Source of the DNA: Hyaloperonospora brassicae
Lineage: Eukaryota > Oomycota > Peronosporomycetes > Peronosporales > Peronosporaceae
Length of the DNA stretch: 64,000 nucleotides
Assembly (NCBI GenBank): GCA_947650285.1
Contig: CANTFL010000086.1
Coordinates: 744,001-808,000 of the forward strand
Reading direction: 5' to 3'
Within the stretch, counting starts at the first letter, position 1. Each line of letters opens with the position of its first letter. This document shows, piece after piece, positions 1 through 12,357 of the stretch. Under the pieces are notes generated by a model. That model searched no databases and was not told the origin of the DNA. It saw only the letters and a list, made by a program, of their open reading frames with translations. The translations under genes and the position numbers were made by a program.

Positions 1-87
1 CAACCAAACGCCACGTCAGCTACACACCCTCGACGCCCACGTGTCTCTAGCGCGCCAATCAGGCAGCGTAATGCCAGTATCACTCAC

Positions 88-314
88 AAAGTCCACACCG
101 ATGGTCGAGATGTAGCTCTCAGTGTACGTGTCGTCAGCAAAACGGAGCAGCAGACACGACTTGCCGACGCCAGAGTCACCAATCAGCAGCAGCTTAAACA
201 GGTAGTCACTGGGTGCAATCGACGACCAAAGCAGCCACAAGCACCATTTAGACACAGCGAGACCTCCATCACCACCGACCACACTCGGCCGTGCACGTAC
301 TATTCCGGGTTCAT
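88..314 (-). CDS. YPT1: Rab1/Ypt1-family small GTPase, 5' exons only
   Basis: Rab1/Ypt1 GTPases control ER-to-Golgi vesicle traffic. Exon 1 (314-301) encodes MNPE plus two bases of the next codon. The intron (300-209) begins GTACGT and ends CAG. Exon 2 (208-88) restores the frame and reads [18 protein letters not shown], containing the P-loop GDSGVGKS, and runs on to the switch I region ending STIGVDF. A GTGAGT donor follows at 87 in phase 0, so the next exon lies beyond the left edge. Apparent reading through 87-16 is intron: it does not give the K-I-R expected after GVDF. Both splice sites are canonical and the exon joins reproduce the family sequence exactly, so the call is firm. The gene is divergent from ATG8. 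Confidence 0.93.
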
Positions 315-1819
315 TGTGAACGCTTGTGGGGAGGAGACGGAGGAGAGAGCGGCGCGTGCAGATGCTTGGAATCTGAGACAGTGCAGAGAGGCGTGAGGCA
401 CTGGACAAAGCACAGCCCGACCGTCTGGCCGCAGCAGCGAGGGCACAGGTACGGGGCATGCGTCGGGAACGATGCGACGCACAATGAGAGGCAGAAGGCG
501 CGCGCGTTCCGGACGTTCTTTTGGTTGTGAGTGTGCGAGAGGAAGAGAAGAAATCGGAGGGGGGTAATGGACCGTTGGGTCGTCTTCGGCGGCAGGCGAT
601 TGGTCAGAATGCTCGGACGGCTTGTGCGACCAGTTGGAGGCTCCTCATTGGTCATGGCGAGCGCGAAGATTTCTCGCGCAGGTGTATCCAATCACAATAG
701 AAGGGACGCGACGATGTTGTCGTGTGGCCAACACGAATTGAGCCCGTCAACGACGCGTTGTACAACGAAATGGACGATAATGATACGACAGCGCGGCCTG
801 CGATCGCGCGCCGATATGACCGCCACACGAGCTGGAAAGTGCCTTTACATACCGACAACTGGGCAAAGCCGAACAGCCACAGCGCACTCGACGGTCGGTG
901 GGTGCGGCCACATACCGTCGATGCAGCGAAATCGTAGGACTCGGAGTAGTGCAGGAGGTGGGTGGCCTTGTCGTAGGCACAGGACCCCCGATCCGATCTC
1001 GTACACGGCACGTGCCAGCGGCACCTGTTTCCTCTGCCCGTTGATGCAACTTTCGAGCTCGTCTAGACGCACTGACAAAAGTGGCCATGTCGTTGCAACA
1101 AGACGACGGCACGGCAAAGACGCAGTGAGTACTTTTGTGCCGAAGCGCCACGATACTACAGTCCACATACTTTGCATGTCCACTGGGGCACAGCAACGCT
1201 GTCTACATACGTTGCATGTCCAATGGGGCACAGCCACAGTGTCCACCACACACTTTGCATGTGTCCAGTGAGTGATGTGGGCTGGTGTCGGAAAAGATAC
1301 GTCGTCGGCCTGGTCTTAGAGGCACGGAACACACAAATTCCTCACAAAGTCCCCTCGCGTTCTCGAAGGCGTTTGCCGGGCGACGTGAGAAATCAGTTGT
1401 GTACACCACACTAAATACACAAAGCGAGAAAAGACGGCAGAGTTTGTCTTAGGGGTGCGGGTCGCCGCTGCTGTTGTTGTTGTTCCCCCACCCGCACACA
1501 CAAAAGGAAAAGAAGACGACCGGCGAGAAGCTCCGTGAGAGAAAGAGAAAAGGCACGTGATCGTCCGTACAGACGCCGCCCTCTGGACGTGGCGGCCTGT
1601 GGTGCTCCCTATGGGTTCCGTTGGCTGCAACCAGTGCGTCTGGGGGACGGGCGTCGCAGTTGCCGGTCGACCGCTACCAATGAACGGAGCGCTCGAGCCG
1701 CCGACTCAGCTGTCGCAGCGATACTAACGTGCGTTGGCGTGACTTTTTTGGTGCAGACAGACGCCAGTGATCTCCGCGACACACGAACCCGCCAACAGTT
1801 CTTTTGCACTGTCGTGACC
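315..1819. promoter_or_regulatory. Divergent intergenic region between YPT1 and ATG8
   Basis: This is about 1.5 kb between two divergently transcribed housekeeping genes, so it must hold both promoters. Open frames on both strands here are short, mutually contradictory and resemble no family. The only structured element I see is the 40-bp tandem repeat at 1161-1270. No transcription start site can be placed from sequence alone. Confidence 0.5.
1161..1270. repeat. 40-bp tandem repeat, about 2.75 copies
   Basis: Copies begin at 1161, 1201 and 1241 with an exact 40-bp period. Each contains a core resembling GTCYACATACTTTGCATGTC, followed in the first two by CAMTGGGGCACAG. The third copy is shorter and more diverged. 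The repeat lies in the shared YPT1/ATG8 promoter interval and could be a cluster of protein-binding sites or neutral minisatellite sequence. Confidence 0.8.
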
Positions 1820-2499
<680 letters not shown>

Positions 2500-2857
2500 G
2501 TCGTACGTGATGTCGACGTACGGGAACTGGGTTCCGACTCGGGTCGTTCGTCGCCGCTGTAGTGGCTTGCGAACTTGCAACGCTTGCATGGCAGGAGCTG
2601 CGGCGCTTCATGCAGCTTCAGGCATCTACTAAGACGTTTTCTCGGCGACGGCGTGGTAAGATGGAGGCAGCGAAGGCGGTAAGCTGATCGGCTGGAGAGT
2701 CTTGCTCCGAACAGTTCTAGTGTGGTGCAGTTCGTTCTTTTACAGCTTGGCGATGTGGATATTTTTAGGAAACAAACAGAAAAGTGCATGACATTTTATT
2801 CACTCGCCGCTTTTTATTACTGGGTTACGTCACGCTGTTGCATCACGCTCCTGTTAG
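2500..2857. other. Convergent 3' intergenic region of ATG8 and the WD40 gene
   Basis: These 358 bp separate two converging stop codons and must contain both 3' UTRs. I see no further gene or repeat here. Confidence 0.6.
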
Positions 2858-5800
2858 CTAATGGTGTTCATCGTCGCGTTGGAACTCCAGCATCTGCAAG
2901 CCTTGGCCAACAACGACAACGTCGTGAGCCGCTCCAGCCGGAGTCTGCCGGACTGCGAGGTCGGCAATGTCGGCACACTCCGAGAACGCGGCACCTCGCC
3001 ACTCCAGCTCAAAGCCGTTCTTGTTGCGCTGAACGCTCCATTTGCTCACTCGTTGGTCGTAGCCGGCTGCAAAAATGACTTGAGCATTCACGCATGAAAC
3101 CGTCTTGATCGCTGACCCGCTAGCATTCACCGTCCGAGTTTCCGAGAGCAGCTGGCACGACGGAAAGCGCAGTTCATGTACATTTAGATTCTGGTCGTCT
3201 CCACCGCTGACGATTGCTACGTCGACACTTCCCTCTTCGGTGCTTTTTGCACAGGAGACAAGATCGATGCAATTTGTGCCCATGTCGTGTGCCAAGTAGT
3301 CACCACTGGGCCGTAACTCCCTTATCAACGGCGCTAGCTTCTCACGGAGCTGACCCGCGTCAGCATGGGATCGAGCGAGCGACGATCCGACTTTCTTCAG
3401 CAGCATAGTCAAGTTCCACAGTGTCACCAGACCATCAGTGGAGCCGACAGCTAGTCCTGCAATCATCGCGTCGGCTTCACCTTGCTGAAAACCCACGCAA
3501 GACAAAATCGGTTTTCTCGAGACCGAACGGCAGTCACCGAGCTCAACAAGTCCAGCGTTGTTCACGTCCAGCAGAAGCAGTTGCGTGGACCCCTCAGAAT
3601 TGCAAGCCGCGACAAGCCGGTAATCATCCGAGATACAAGGAATCGAGAACGTAGCAAGCCCAAGGATACGATGGTCCTGCGCTGCTTCCGCACGTTCCTG
3701 GCCACAAAGATGACAAAGCACATCGCTGTCACCAGCAACTAGCCATACATTTAGGCGCTGCTTTCCTCCCCCAGAAAGCACGATGTGCTCCTCAACGCCA
3801 CTGGAACGTTTGCGAGCATACGTTGTGAGCGCTCGGACAGTCGTCGTGTGTGCGATTCCTGATGCCACGCCGCACCAACGCGAGCTATCTTGATTATCTC
3901 GGCCATGTTGAGTGCGGCGGCGTCGATGCAGCATCAAGCTGTTGTCTTCCGCTGCAGTAATCAAGCGTTCCTCTCCGAGAAACGATACACGAGTCGCCAT
4001 ACGACCGTGATGGTGATCATGTAGAGAGCACCTGGAGAAAAAAGGGGAAGTCTCTGAAGAATCGTACGCACGAAGAAGCGTCGAGTGCACCTTGATATCA
4101 ACGTGCTGCTTCTGCGTTGTCGGGTGTGTGAACACGAACGTATGAGAGGGAACGGCGTGCTGGACCTTAGTACCACAAGTGTAAAGGGCATGAGGTCGGC
4201 GCCAACCACCGCATTCGACCTCAAAGATACAATACTGCGCAGACACGTTGTACAGAACAGCTCGTGACGCGTGGAAACCAAACACCATGAGATCATGTTG
4301 CGGCCTGTCGTCACAAGATGACGTTTGTCTCCACCAAAGCTGCTTGACTGTGGAGATGCCTTTAACGGATTCACGGCCCAACTGTTTGATTGTCAATGCC
4401 CCACTTGGGCTAGTGTCGTCTTCTAACGCATACGAGCAAATGTGCCCGTCATGACCGCCCGAAAGCATCGCGAGATGGCAGTTTCGGGCGTCACTAAGTA
4501 AGAGCGATGCCACCAACTCACGTCCGTGGACGCCTTTGAGCATGTAAGCAGGAGACTGTGTTGCACAGACTTCACAGTCTCTGCTGCTTGGAGCGAGCGG
4601 ACGATGAAAGACGTACACATTGCCATGCCCGTCGCCTCCCACGATATTCCTGATCTTACCTGACCGGTCCACCACCAAGATTGACGAAATTGAGCTCTTC
4701 GTGGGAATTTCATACACCGCCACAAGATTCATTGCGACGGACACTGATGTCGTGCTATCGCATGCCTGTCTGACGATAGGCTTCCACTCGACGAGAATGC
4801 CACCAGCGCTACTGACGAAGAGAGTATCCTCTTGGTCCCACCATATTTTCATGACACGAGTCTTGGCTCGAGAAGTCCACGCATGCAACAGAATTCCCGT
4901 GGATGCCTCGACAACACAGACACGCCCCGTGACTTCACCAAGCAACAAGAAACGTCCAGAGAAATCGATCGAAAATGCCGACAGTCCACCAGTACGCGTT
5001 GTGATATGAGCGCCCTCACTAGAAGGCACAACGAAAGCAAGTTCTGCAGTACATGACATTAGATTCACGCGGAAAATCTCGCCGCGCTCGGAGGCTACAA
5101 ATGCAGTCTTGCCATCATCCAGCGTGCTTAGCGCAATGTTCCGCACGCTGTGGGATGATGGACCGCTCTTTTTTTCTGCCGATACAATCGGAACACGAAT
5201 AGTTTGACACACGTCGCTCGTCTCCGGTGCGTCAGAAGAAGACATGAGCTGGCGCGCTACATTCCAGAGTTTCACAGCACCGTCACCGCCTCCTGTGGCA
5301 ACCATTTGTTGTGACGGGTGAACAGCCACACGCCACACGTGCCTGCCCACGTGTCCCCGCAACGTGGCTACACAATGGCCGTGAAGATTCCACATCTTGG
5401 CTAGACCATCTTCGCTCGCTGTTACCACGCCACACTGCCAGAAGGATACATCCCAAATACGCGCCGAATGACCCCACGCTCGGAACACTGGCAAGTACGC
5501 TCTCTGCAGTAGTTCAGCTCGACTTGATTGCCGCATCGAGTTTAGCTGCTCGACCGTGGGGGTCCCATCGTTCGACCACAACTGCACAGTGCGATCGTCT
5601 GAGACAGAGACCAGCAAGCGCGCAGTCGACGACCACGCCAGCTTGAAAAGCACGCCTTCGTGAGCATGCAGCCGTTGCACTGGTGCAACAGCAGTGTCAG
5701 TATTGTCGAGTCCAAACTCCAGTGGATTCCACAGCAGAATGTGCTGGAACACCGTTCCCGACGCAACAACGAGTTCCTTCAATGATCGACCGTGGAACGC

Positions 5801-6307
5801 CAGCGCATACAAAATGCAGCGCTCAGTGCATTGCACGCTCAGCAGCACATTGCGACTATCGGGTTGCCATATCTGCACCAAGTTGTGCGCCAGTCCGACC
5901 GCCACCAGCACGTTCGTGTTCTTTGCTGGTCCCACCACATCGTCGTCTGTCAACACGTGCGCGTCGAACACCCAGTCACTGAACACTTTTGGCCTCCCGA
6001 GCGCCGTAAGCTCCTTGATCCCTCGAGATGCGTCACAAGTCTGAGGCAGGTCTACGAAACAAGACACGCGCTTTTGACCGAAAAAGACGCCCACAACTGA
6101 CTCGGGCGTGGCGCGAGGAAGCTGGACGATGTCACAGCCGTGCAGAATACCGAGCGGCAGGACGGTATGCTGGCTCAGCAGCTTCCCCGACGACGTTGCA
6201 TAGAGAAAAATTGCCGGGCCTGCGCCCACGTAGAGCAGAGACCCGTCGGACGAAAACGATAGGAGCGTTACTGCGCCCAAGAACTCGCGCGTCTTGATCG
6301 GCGCCAT
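2858..6307 (-). CDS. WDR6: WD40-repeat protein, WDR6/Rtt10-like
   Basis: A single exon encodes 1149 residues, close to the length of animal WDR6. WDR6 and yeast Rtt10/Trm734 partner the methyltransferase FTSJ1/Trm7 for 2'-O-methylation of tRNA position 34. WD-type units recur along the whole length, with typical ends such as SDDRTVQLW, SEDGLAKMWN, GGDGAVKLWN and STDGLVTLWN, as expected for stacked beta-propellers. Two features suggest WDR6 within the very broad WD40 class. The N-terminus has a G-AVT-L-F-G-G-LLYVGAGP pattern followed by an HG-I block, and the repeat around residue 280 begins GHSARIWDVSF. There is no signal peptide or membrane segment. The start at 6307 gives the only family-like N-terminus. 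WD40 identity is certain; the WDR6 orthology is from memory of the pattern. Confidence 0.8.
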   Translation of the reverse strand: MAPIKTREFLGAVTLLSFSSDGSLLYVGAGPAIFLYATSSGKLLSQHTVLPLGILHGCDIVQLPRATPESVVGVFFGQKRVSCFVDLPQTCDASRGIKELTALGRPKVFSDWVFDAHVLTDDDVVGPAKNTNVLVAVGLAHNLVQIWQPDSRNVLLSVQCTERCILYALAFHGRSLKELVVASGTVFQHILLWNPLEFGLDNTDTAVAPVQRLHAHEGVLFKLAWSSTARLLVSVSDDRTVQLWSNDGTPTVEQLNSMRQSSRAELLQRAYLPVFRAWGHSARIWDVSFWQCGVVTASEDGLAKMWNLHGHCVATLRGHVGRHVWRVAVHPSQQMVATGGGDGAVKLWNVARQLMSSSDAPETSDVCQTIRVPIVSAEKKSGPSSHSVRNIALSTLDDGKTAFVASERGEIFRVNLMSCTAELAFVVPSSEGAHITTRTGGLSAFSIDFSGRFLLLGEVTGRVCVVEASTGILLHAWTSRAKTRVMKIWWDQEDTLFVSSAGGILVEWKPIVRQACDSTTSVSVAMNLVAVYEIPTKSSISSILVVDRSGKIRNIVGGDGHGNVYVFHRPLAPSSRDCEVCATQSPAYMLKGVHGRELVASLLLSDARNCHLAMLSGGHDGHICSYALEDDTSPSGALTIKQLGRESVKGISTVKQLWWRQTSSCDDRPQHDLMVFGFHASRAVLYNVSAQYCIFEVECGGWRRPHALYTCGTKVQHAVPSHTFVFTHPTTQKQHVDIKVHSTLLRAYDSSETSPFFSRCSLHDHHHGRMATRVSFLGEERLITAAEDNSLMLHRRRRTQHGRDNQDSSRWCGVASGIAHTTTVRALTTYARKRSSGVEEHIVLSGGGKQRLNVWLVAGDSDVLCHLCGQERAEAAQDHRILGLATFSIPCISDDYRLVAACNSEGSTQLLLLDVNNAGLVELGDCRSVSRKPILSCVGFQQGEADAMIAGLAVGSTDGLVTLWNLTMLLKKVGSSLARSHADAGQLREKLAPLIRELRPSGDYLAHDMGTNCIDLVSCAKSTEEGSVDVAIVSGGDDQNLNVHELRFPSCQLLSETRTVNASGSAIKTVSCVNAQVIFAAGYDQRVSKWSVQRNKNGFELEWRGAAFSECADIADLAVRQTPAGAAHDVVVVGQGLQMLEFQRDDEHH

Positions 6308-7129
6308 TCAAGTGGCGAATGACAAGTATCCGGTATACCGATGGGTGCGACCGGTATGCACGGCGCTAGTCTGGAGCGTCAGGGATTCTTGTGTCGGTCA
6401 CTGCGGATTGACTGAAATTCTGCAAGCTGTAACTTTGCGCACGCTGCATCGTAACCCTCTCCAAAATGTGGAGCAAAACCGAATTTGGGTTGAATTACCG
6501 CCTCGTGAACACAGTAGATGCTGTTTGACAGTGTGAAGCTCCATAGCAAGCTTTGAGGGTTCTTGAAATGATCGAAAAGTATCCACTGTGTTCGTGTCAC
6601 GGAGTGAGACTATTGCATGACATTGATAACATTCATCTCATGTCGATGTCAATATTATCCTTGCAGATAGTGTTGATCAACATTACTACAGAGAGTGACA
6701 ACGCTCAATTGCAGTTGACAACATGCTGCGCATCATCTGATGTAGGCCACGATGGTATCCAACATAGCCACTGGTCCATGACCGAAACACGCAATATGCG
6801 GTGAGCTGATCGTCAGCGCAGCCATTTGTCATGAGAATTGTTGAAGTGAACCTGTTCAAAGCAGATTTCATCGGTACACTTCGGTTGTAGCAACGATTCC
6901 TCTCACCTTTTCATGCAACTGAGCGTCACCGCTCATTGACGTGCGCATCCTGGTCGACGCACGGAAAGTCGAGCGGAATGATCCAGGTCCACGGACGAGC
7001 AAAATGCGTCAGAGTATTGACATTCACTCATCCTGGTGCATCGTGGGCATCCTTGACTGTTTCCATGCACCACAACACGTTCGTCAGCACAACGTCTATG
7101 AATTTTACGGCGCGCACGCTCCAGGATTC

Positions 7130-8080
7130 GCCTACTCGGTTCGACACGCGTTGTCAGCCAGGAACACTAGGTCATCGTTATCAACCACAATTTCATGCTG
7201 AACCTCAATCGATAGACGATGCTGATCTTCATTCATCACCTTGTACGTGATCAGCAGCAGTGCTTCTGACTCGACAAACTACAGCCGTAACGATCCCTAT
7301 GCATTTATGGGGACACAGATGCACCCAAGAAAGTACGGTGCAGACACCTCAGTCTCAACCACGACGCAGCTGCCAAGACATGACAGTCAAACGCAAGCGT
7401 CCAGAGGCAGTATCAATGACATAGATTGATGGTCGACAAGCGGGTAGAACGACGTGTTTGAACGAAATACGCACGACTGATTGCCCGCAGCCTTGTATCG
7501 CAGCAAAAGCGTATGACAACACCTTCGAGTTGAAGGCAGCGTTGGCATTGCTGTTCCTCGAAGTCATTGCAAACCTTTACTAGCGCTAGGAATACACGAC
7601 GACACACTGCGTCTATTCACGCGCCGGATAAAGTAAAGCACAGGCGTGAAAAGTTGCATCGACTGAGGTGGCGTAAGCAGCGAATCCCTCGTTAGGTCGA
7701 CTGCTGCCAGATAAGCAGCAGGAAAAAAGAAAGTATTGCGTGTCGGGAACGATACGGGTGACGATGCTCTACTGCCATCTGCCTTTCGCACGCTCGCAAT
7801 GAGCTCCTCATCCACCTTGCGCCCCTTGTTCTGTTTTTTTAACTCACACCCTTGCGATCTCAAACGTCTCGAGTTGCGAAGTCGACTTCGGCTTTTGCGG
7901 GGGTTTGCTGAGGTGTACTATTCCCGTCAGCAATCGCGCTGGGCGGTCAGAGTTCCTTCTTTTACGCTTTGCATGAGCCCATTCATGGACCCTACGGCCA
8001 CAAGCTTGGCTATACGTCCGCAAAATGCGATTCTGAGCCCAGAGTGCCATGACGTCGCGAAAGAACCGAGTCATACTACC
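7130..8080 (-). pseudogene. Possible broken minus-strand gene, unidentified
   Basis: Reading leftward, 8074-7844 encodes 76 residues starting MTRFFRDVMALWAQNR. Overlapping 7863-7564 encodes 99 residues including GRKVDEELIASVRKADGSRA in another frame. A stretch near 7290-7150 reads ESEALLLITYKVMNEDQHRL before stops. All have reasonable amino-acid composition and the same strand and order, as a disabled multi-exon or frameshifted gene would. No motif identifies a family, and no consistent set of splice sites joins them. It may be a pseudogene, an old transposon relic or chance. Confidence 0.25.
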
Positions 8081-8937
8081 TCCTTCAGCAACACTCGACT
8101 GTAGCTCGTGAAATCTATCAGCGTTTTTCTGTAAACAACGCCTTCGAGCCTCGGTAGGACACGCACCTTCTTGCCGTTACGCATATCCGAACGAACGATC
8201 GGGCGCCACGAATCTGTACTCGATCGATGGTGCGTTGTCGATGTGTGAATCGGTCTCTGTGAAGCACTGGCGGGCGCAGAGTGGGTGGGTAGTCGCTCGA
8301 TGGATTTCTCTCGGTCAAGTCTCCCTCAGCTACACAGCACAGTTGCGCCGGCTTCCACTTTTTGGACCAGTTTCACCAGGAGCCCCATTAGCGCAGACGT
8401 ACGGATCCGCATGCGACACACAAGCGACAGAGACCGATTCAGGGGAACAGAGCGTCGCTGGCAGGTGGAACCCTGGAAAAAGATCATCCGTGTGTGCGCC
8501 TCGCGATTTGCGGCATCAGAGGGTGACATACCTTCTGATTCTGTGGATGATCGGCTCCCGACCAGCGTCTTCCCGATCGGCTGCTACTACTGCGATCGAT
8601 CGATCCGTCCACTGCCTCTGTCCTTTTGTGCGTCCAATGCACACGCTGATCATCATGACCAGTCGAAAAAGTAAAGCAGCTGTCCGACCGCTCCACGGTC
8701 GCACCTCAATAGCCTTTCACTCAATGTATATCACGTCGATTCTACTAGTGCATCAGCTACTACGACAGCGCCCCATCTTGTCAAGTCGATGAAAAGTGAC
8801 CATCCGCTGTCGCCCGTAGCCGTAGCACCGATCGTGGCGACCTCCAGCTTCGTTCCCGTCGTGAAGCCATAGGATACAATCAACTTGCATGTCCAACGAG
8901 TGGCGCCGTTTTTCGTGCCCTTTCGATACGAAACGCG

Positions 8938-9250
8938 CGTGTCTGTGTGTGTGTGTGTGTGTTCGATCTCAATATTTCACGGTCGTTTTATCGCCCGGGG
9001 GAGGCCGTTGCCAGCTGGTTTCCAGTCTGGCTCCTTTGCGCGGACCAAAGCGTGCAGAAGCGGCCCACCCCCACCCCCACTCGGTCCGAGCCAGCGCTCA
9101 AGTAGCTACAGACACAGACACATAATCACACACACACTCTCTCTCTCTGTCTTTTCGCGCGCTGCATCATCACCATCGGGTCAGTCAGTCAGTCAGTCAG
9201 GTCAGTCAGTCAGTCAGTTGGTTGGTCGGTCGGTCGGTCGGTCGGTCGGT
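8938..9250. repeat. Cluster of microsatellites upstream of the ankyrin gene
   Basis: A (GT)n run lies at about 8942-8961, a CA/CT-rich run at about 9110-9150, and a (CAGT)n array that changes into (CGGT)n at about 9180-9250. They occupy the presumed promoter and 5' UTR of the gene starting at 9332. Confidence 0.8.
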
Positions 9251-9331
9251 GTCTGTCTCCGAGCGCCGCGGAAAAAGAAAAGTCTCTGCAGTAGCGTCCG
9301 TGGCACCCGCTCGATTGACTGAACGTGCCCC

Positions 9332-11715
9332 ATGTCCACCGCAAGTCCGCAATCACCCGACCCGCGTCAACTGGACGTTGTTCTCAAGTGTCGGCGTGCG
9401 AGTGACGTGTCGTCCACGAGCGCGTACGACTTGGCGCTTGATCGGAACGACTCGAACGGAGAAGAAGAGTGCGTGTCGCTTGCGTGGGACTCGGGGGAGA
9501 GCGAAGAGCGGACGGAAGCAGTGGCGCGGGCGACAGGAGCGACAGAGGACACGGAACGTCTCAAAGAGCAGGTGACGGCCGAGGAAATTGTCGAGACGGA
9601 AAGCGAAGCGCTGAACGAGGAAACGTGTTCGAGCGAGACGCAGGACAGGTCCGGGTCGGCTGAAGTGTCTCGTGACAACGTGGAGAAAGACAGAGAGAAC
9701 GAGGGGCAGAGCGAGGACAAGCAGCAAGTACCTCCAGCCCGGCCTGCCACGGCGAGAAGTGCCGAGTCGAGTTGTGTTTCGCGACGCCCGTTTGTTCCAT
9801 TGATATCCAGGAGCTGGCGCGTGCGAGCGATGGAGTCCAATTCGCAGATCACACGCCTGATGAAGGCTGCGCTGCTGCAGACCCTGCTGCACGCTATTCG
9901 TACGGGGTCGGTGGAGGGAGTGAAGGTTGCGATTGAGCGTGGGGTACAGGTGCAGTATCTCGACAGTCGCCAGCGCAACCTGGTCATGCTGGCGTCCAAG
10001 TGCGACACAGACGCTCGTTTGCACATAACGATTATTCTGCTGGATGCTGGCTGTGATATGAATCACAAGGACCTGCTAGGCTGGAGCTGCCTGCACTATG
10101 CCTGGTACGTTCGACGGCTCTACTCTGTTTTGAGCATAGAGGACTAATGGTTATTCGTGGATGCGGGCTCTGGCTGTGTTGTTATTATAGTGCAAGCGGG
10201 GCTAGCGATGTGGCCGCAGAGCTCGTTCGTCGTGGAGCTCGCGTTGAGTTCAACCCGTACGGCTATGGCCCCGAAGACTTTAATATCCCCAAGGTAGCGC
10301 GCGCGAAGAGCCTGTTACAACACACGGAGCAACTTCAGCACGAGCAGAACGTGTGCTCTGCTTGGGCGTACTTTCGTCGTCAGGCAGAGAAGTCTAATTT
10401 TAGCGTCAAGTGCAAATCGGTGAGCAAATGACTGAACCCGGGTCGTATGGGAGTAATGTGGCGATTCGATGTGCTCACGTTTGCTTGCCTACATGTTGTA
10501 GAACTGCGATCTCGGCAAACCTCTGAGAGTCACGTTTCAAGCTCCTGCTGGGCATAGTCCTCTGGACCGAATCCGTGTGGTTGACATGAACTCGGACGTA
10601 GCTCTCTGGCTACAGGTTTCCAAGACCTTTAGTATTCCCGCGGGTGATGTGGGTTCGATCACATTAGATGTCGAGACACTAGACCGCCCATCACTTTATC
10701 GTATCGTGTACGAGAAGTACGAGCCGATGCCTATCCATCAAGCAACAGCTTCAGCCGCTGGCAGTAATTTGTGCGTCAAGAACCTCGATACAGGATCGAC
10801 CGTGTCGATGGGCAGCGTCAATACGCTGGTCTTGAAGGAGCTCAGGAGCTCTCGATCATCGAAGGCTTCAACAAAGCTGTCAAGTTCATCTAGGTACGTA
10901 AAGTCCAGTATCTTTTGACCGGTATACAGTACTGACAAGCACCGTGTGCTTTCGTTATAGGCCAGCACCCAAATCAGACAAAGCTGCGAGCGTGGTTCGA
11001 AGGGGATCAACGACGTGAGTGTTTTGCTTTGCTAAAGCTGCGCCGTATAGCATGTGCTGTCGGATTGGTTACTTACTTTGTTATTTGTGGTAACAGTCGG
11101 GCACGGGAGGTCGCTCAAAAGGTGTGCGAAGCGACAGTCGAGGAAGATGATGAAGATGAAGAGGACAAAGAAGCTGCTTTTGCAGCTGATGAGACGATTA
11201 CGGCTCAGGAGGTTGCGGAGCACCCAGCGGTAACGAGTATTACGGGTGTATACAAAATCGTGGCTATGGGGGTGGTCAGCGTTTCGACGATGAGAACGGC
11301 CAAGGCGAATGAATATGAAATCTCGATTCGTGACAAGGGCGTGCTTGGTCTCCAGTTGGTACGGTTGTCGTCTTTGGTCAAGCGGGGTCTCATGCGGCCA
11401 CTGCATCTACTAACCGTCGTTGTTTTGCGTGTGCAGGTGCCTAAAATCGATGGCTCGAAGAGATCTCCGCGTCTTATTGTACGACGCAGCCAAGGCCAAG
11501 CAGCGGCCGTGAATCCAGGTGATTGTCTTGTTGCGATCGGTAACGCCAACATTGAGCACGCTGGTCTCAAGCACACGCTGTGGGCACTGAACGATGCAAA
11601 ACGGCCGCTCGTGCTTCGCTTTCGACGTGGAAATGCAAACGAGAAAAGGAGTTTGTTCATGACTGGTTTGTCCAAGCTGACGGGACCGCATAGGCATCCC
11701 GTGATTTCGGTGTAG
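9332..11715 (+). CDS. Ankyrin-repeat protein with C-terminal PDZ-like domain
   Basis: Six exons (9332-10104, 10191-10419, 10502-10893, 10961-11014, 11097-11358, 11437-11715) join in frame to 662 residues. All introns are GT-AG, mostly with GTACGT or GTGAG donors. The first 150 or so residues are acidic and low in complexity. Ankyrin units follow: one with LLDAGCDMNHKDLLGWSCLHY, completed across intron 1 by ACASGASDVAAELVRRGA. A middle region of unknown fold and an acidic stretch (EEDDEDEEDKE) come next. The C-terminus has the GVLGLQLV loop, a PGDCLVAIGN-like segment and a beta-strand ending LVLRF, which is PDZ-like. It is probably an adaptor or scaffold. Intron 5 (78 nt, no stop) could be retained in frame. 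AATAAA at 11754 is a candidate poly(A) signal. Confidence 0.78.
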
Positions 11716-12357
11716 CTGGCAGTCTGTCGGCTGGGTGCAGCTTTTGTTCCGCTAATAAATACGCATTTTTTGACGAGGTGGACACATCAATATGGTAAAT
11801 TGAGTTGGAAAGTTTGTTCGCCTACAAAGCACCACATTTTGTTCATAGCACTGCAAGCTCATCGGCTCAAAATGAGAAAGCCATGTCTGCGCTACAACAT
11901 GGGATGTCCTTTGTCTACATGACAGTATGCGAACGTCCTGTTTTGGCTGGCGCATCGTGGACACAATGCTCCGGGTTCGGTTGACACGTCGATGACATGC
12001 AGCGGATGTGTCTACCCATCGAATAAACCAAAGTCCATGTGTCAGACAAGTCCTAGTCTTGTGCAGGAAAACAAGGGAGACCCACCCTAAAGTGTTCAAT
12101 CAAATCATCTGGATGAATCTGCATGTGGGATTCTGTCTCGGGATCAAACACGGTTGCAGGGTCTGCCACAGCCATCACGTTACGAGAGAGTGAGTGTCTT
12201 GCGATTTCGTTTTACCCGACAAAAAGTCTCGCACATTGTTTGCCGTCACCGCGCCACAGGTACCAAGCTTGCGCTTCCCACCATGCTGGTTCCAGAGATC
12301 CAGCGTTTTTGTACTATTCGTTCAGCCAAAACAACCCACACCATTCGTATTAGCACA
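11716..12357. other. Convergent intergenic region
   Basis: These 642 bp lie between two converging genes. AATAAA at 11754-11759 is a plausible poly(A) signal for the ankyrin/PDZ gene. I see no other gene or repeat. Confidence 0.5.

Larger units (their letters stand above)
6308..9331. other. Intergenic region with possible decayed coding sequence
   Basis: This is three kb between the WD40 gene and the ankyrin gene. No intact gene is visible. Short minus-strand stretches with protein-like composition occur near 7130-7300, 7360-7560, 7564-7863 and 7844-8074, in changing frames and broken by stops (see the separate entry). 8100-8900 carries only short contradictory frames. The last 400 bp hold the presumed promoter and leader of the ankyrin gene, with several microsatellites. 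Confidence 0.5.

Noticed and set aside
1134..1270. Possible CRISPR-like array from regularly spaced repeats
   Set aside because: Fewer than three copies with no unique spacers; it is a simple tandem repeat in eukaryotic DNA.
531..1271. 246-codon plus-strand frame in the YPT1/ATG8 interval
   Set aside because: It is Arg/Thr/Cys-rich with no domain, runs through the 40-bp tandem repeat and is contradicted by equally long minus frames.
9353..10066. Long minus-strand frames (219-237 codons) opposite the ankyrin gene
   Set aside because: They shadow the plus-strand coding exon; the plus strand has ankyrin motifs and consistent splice sites.
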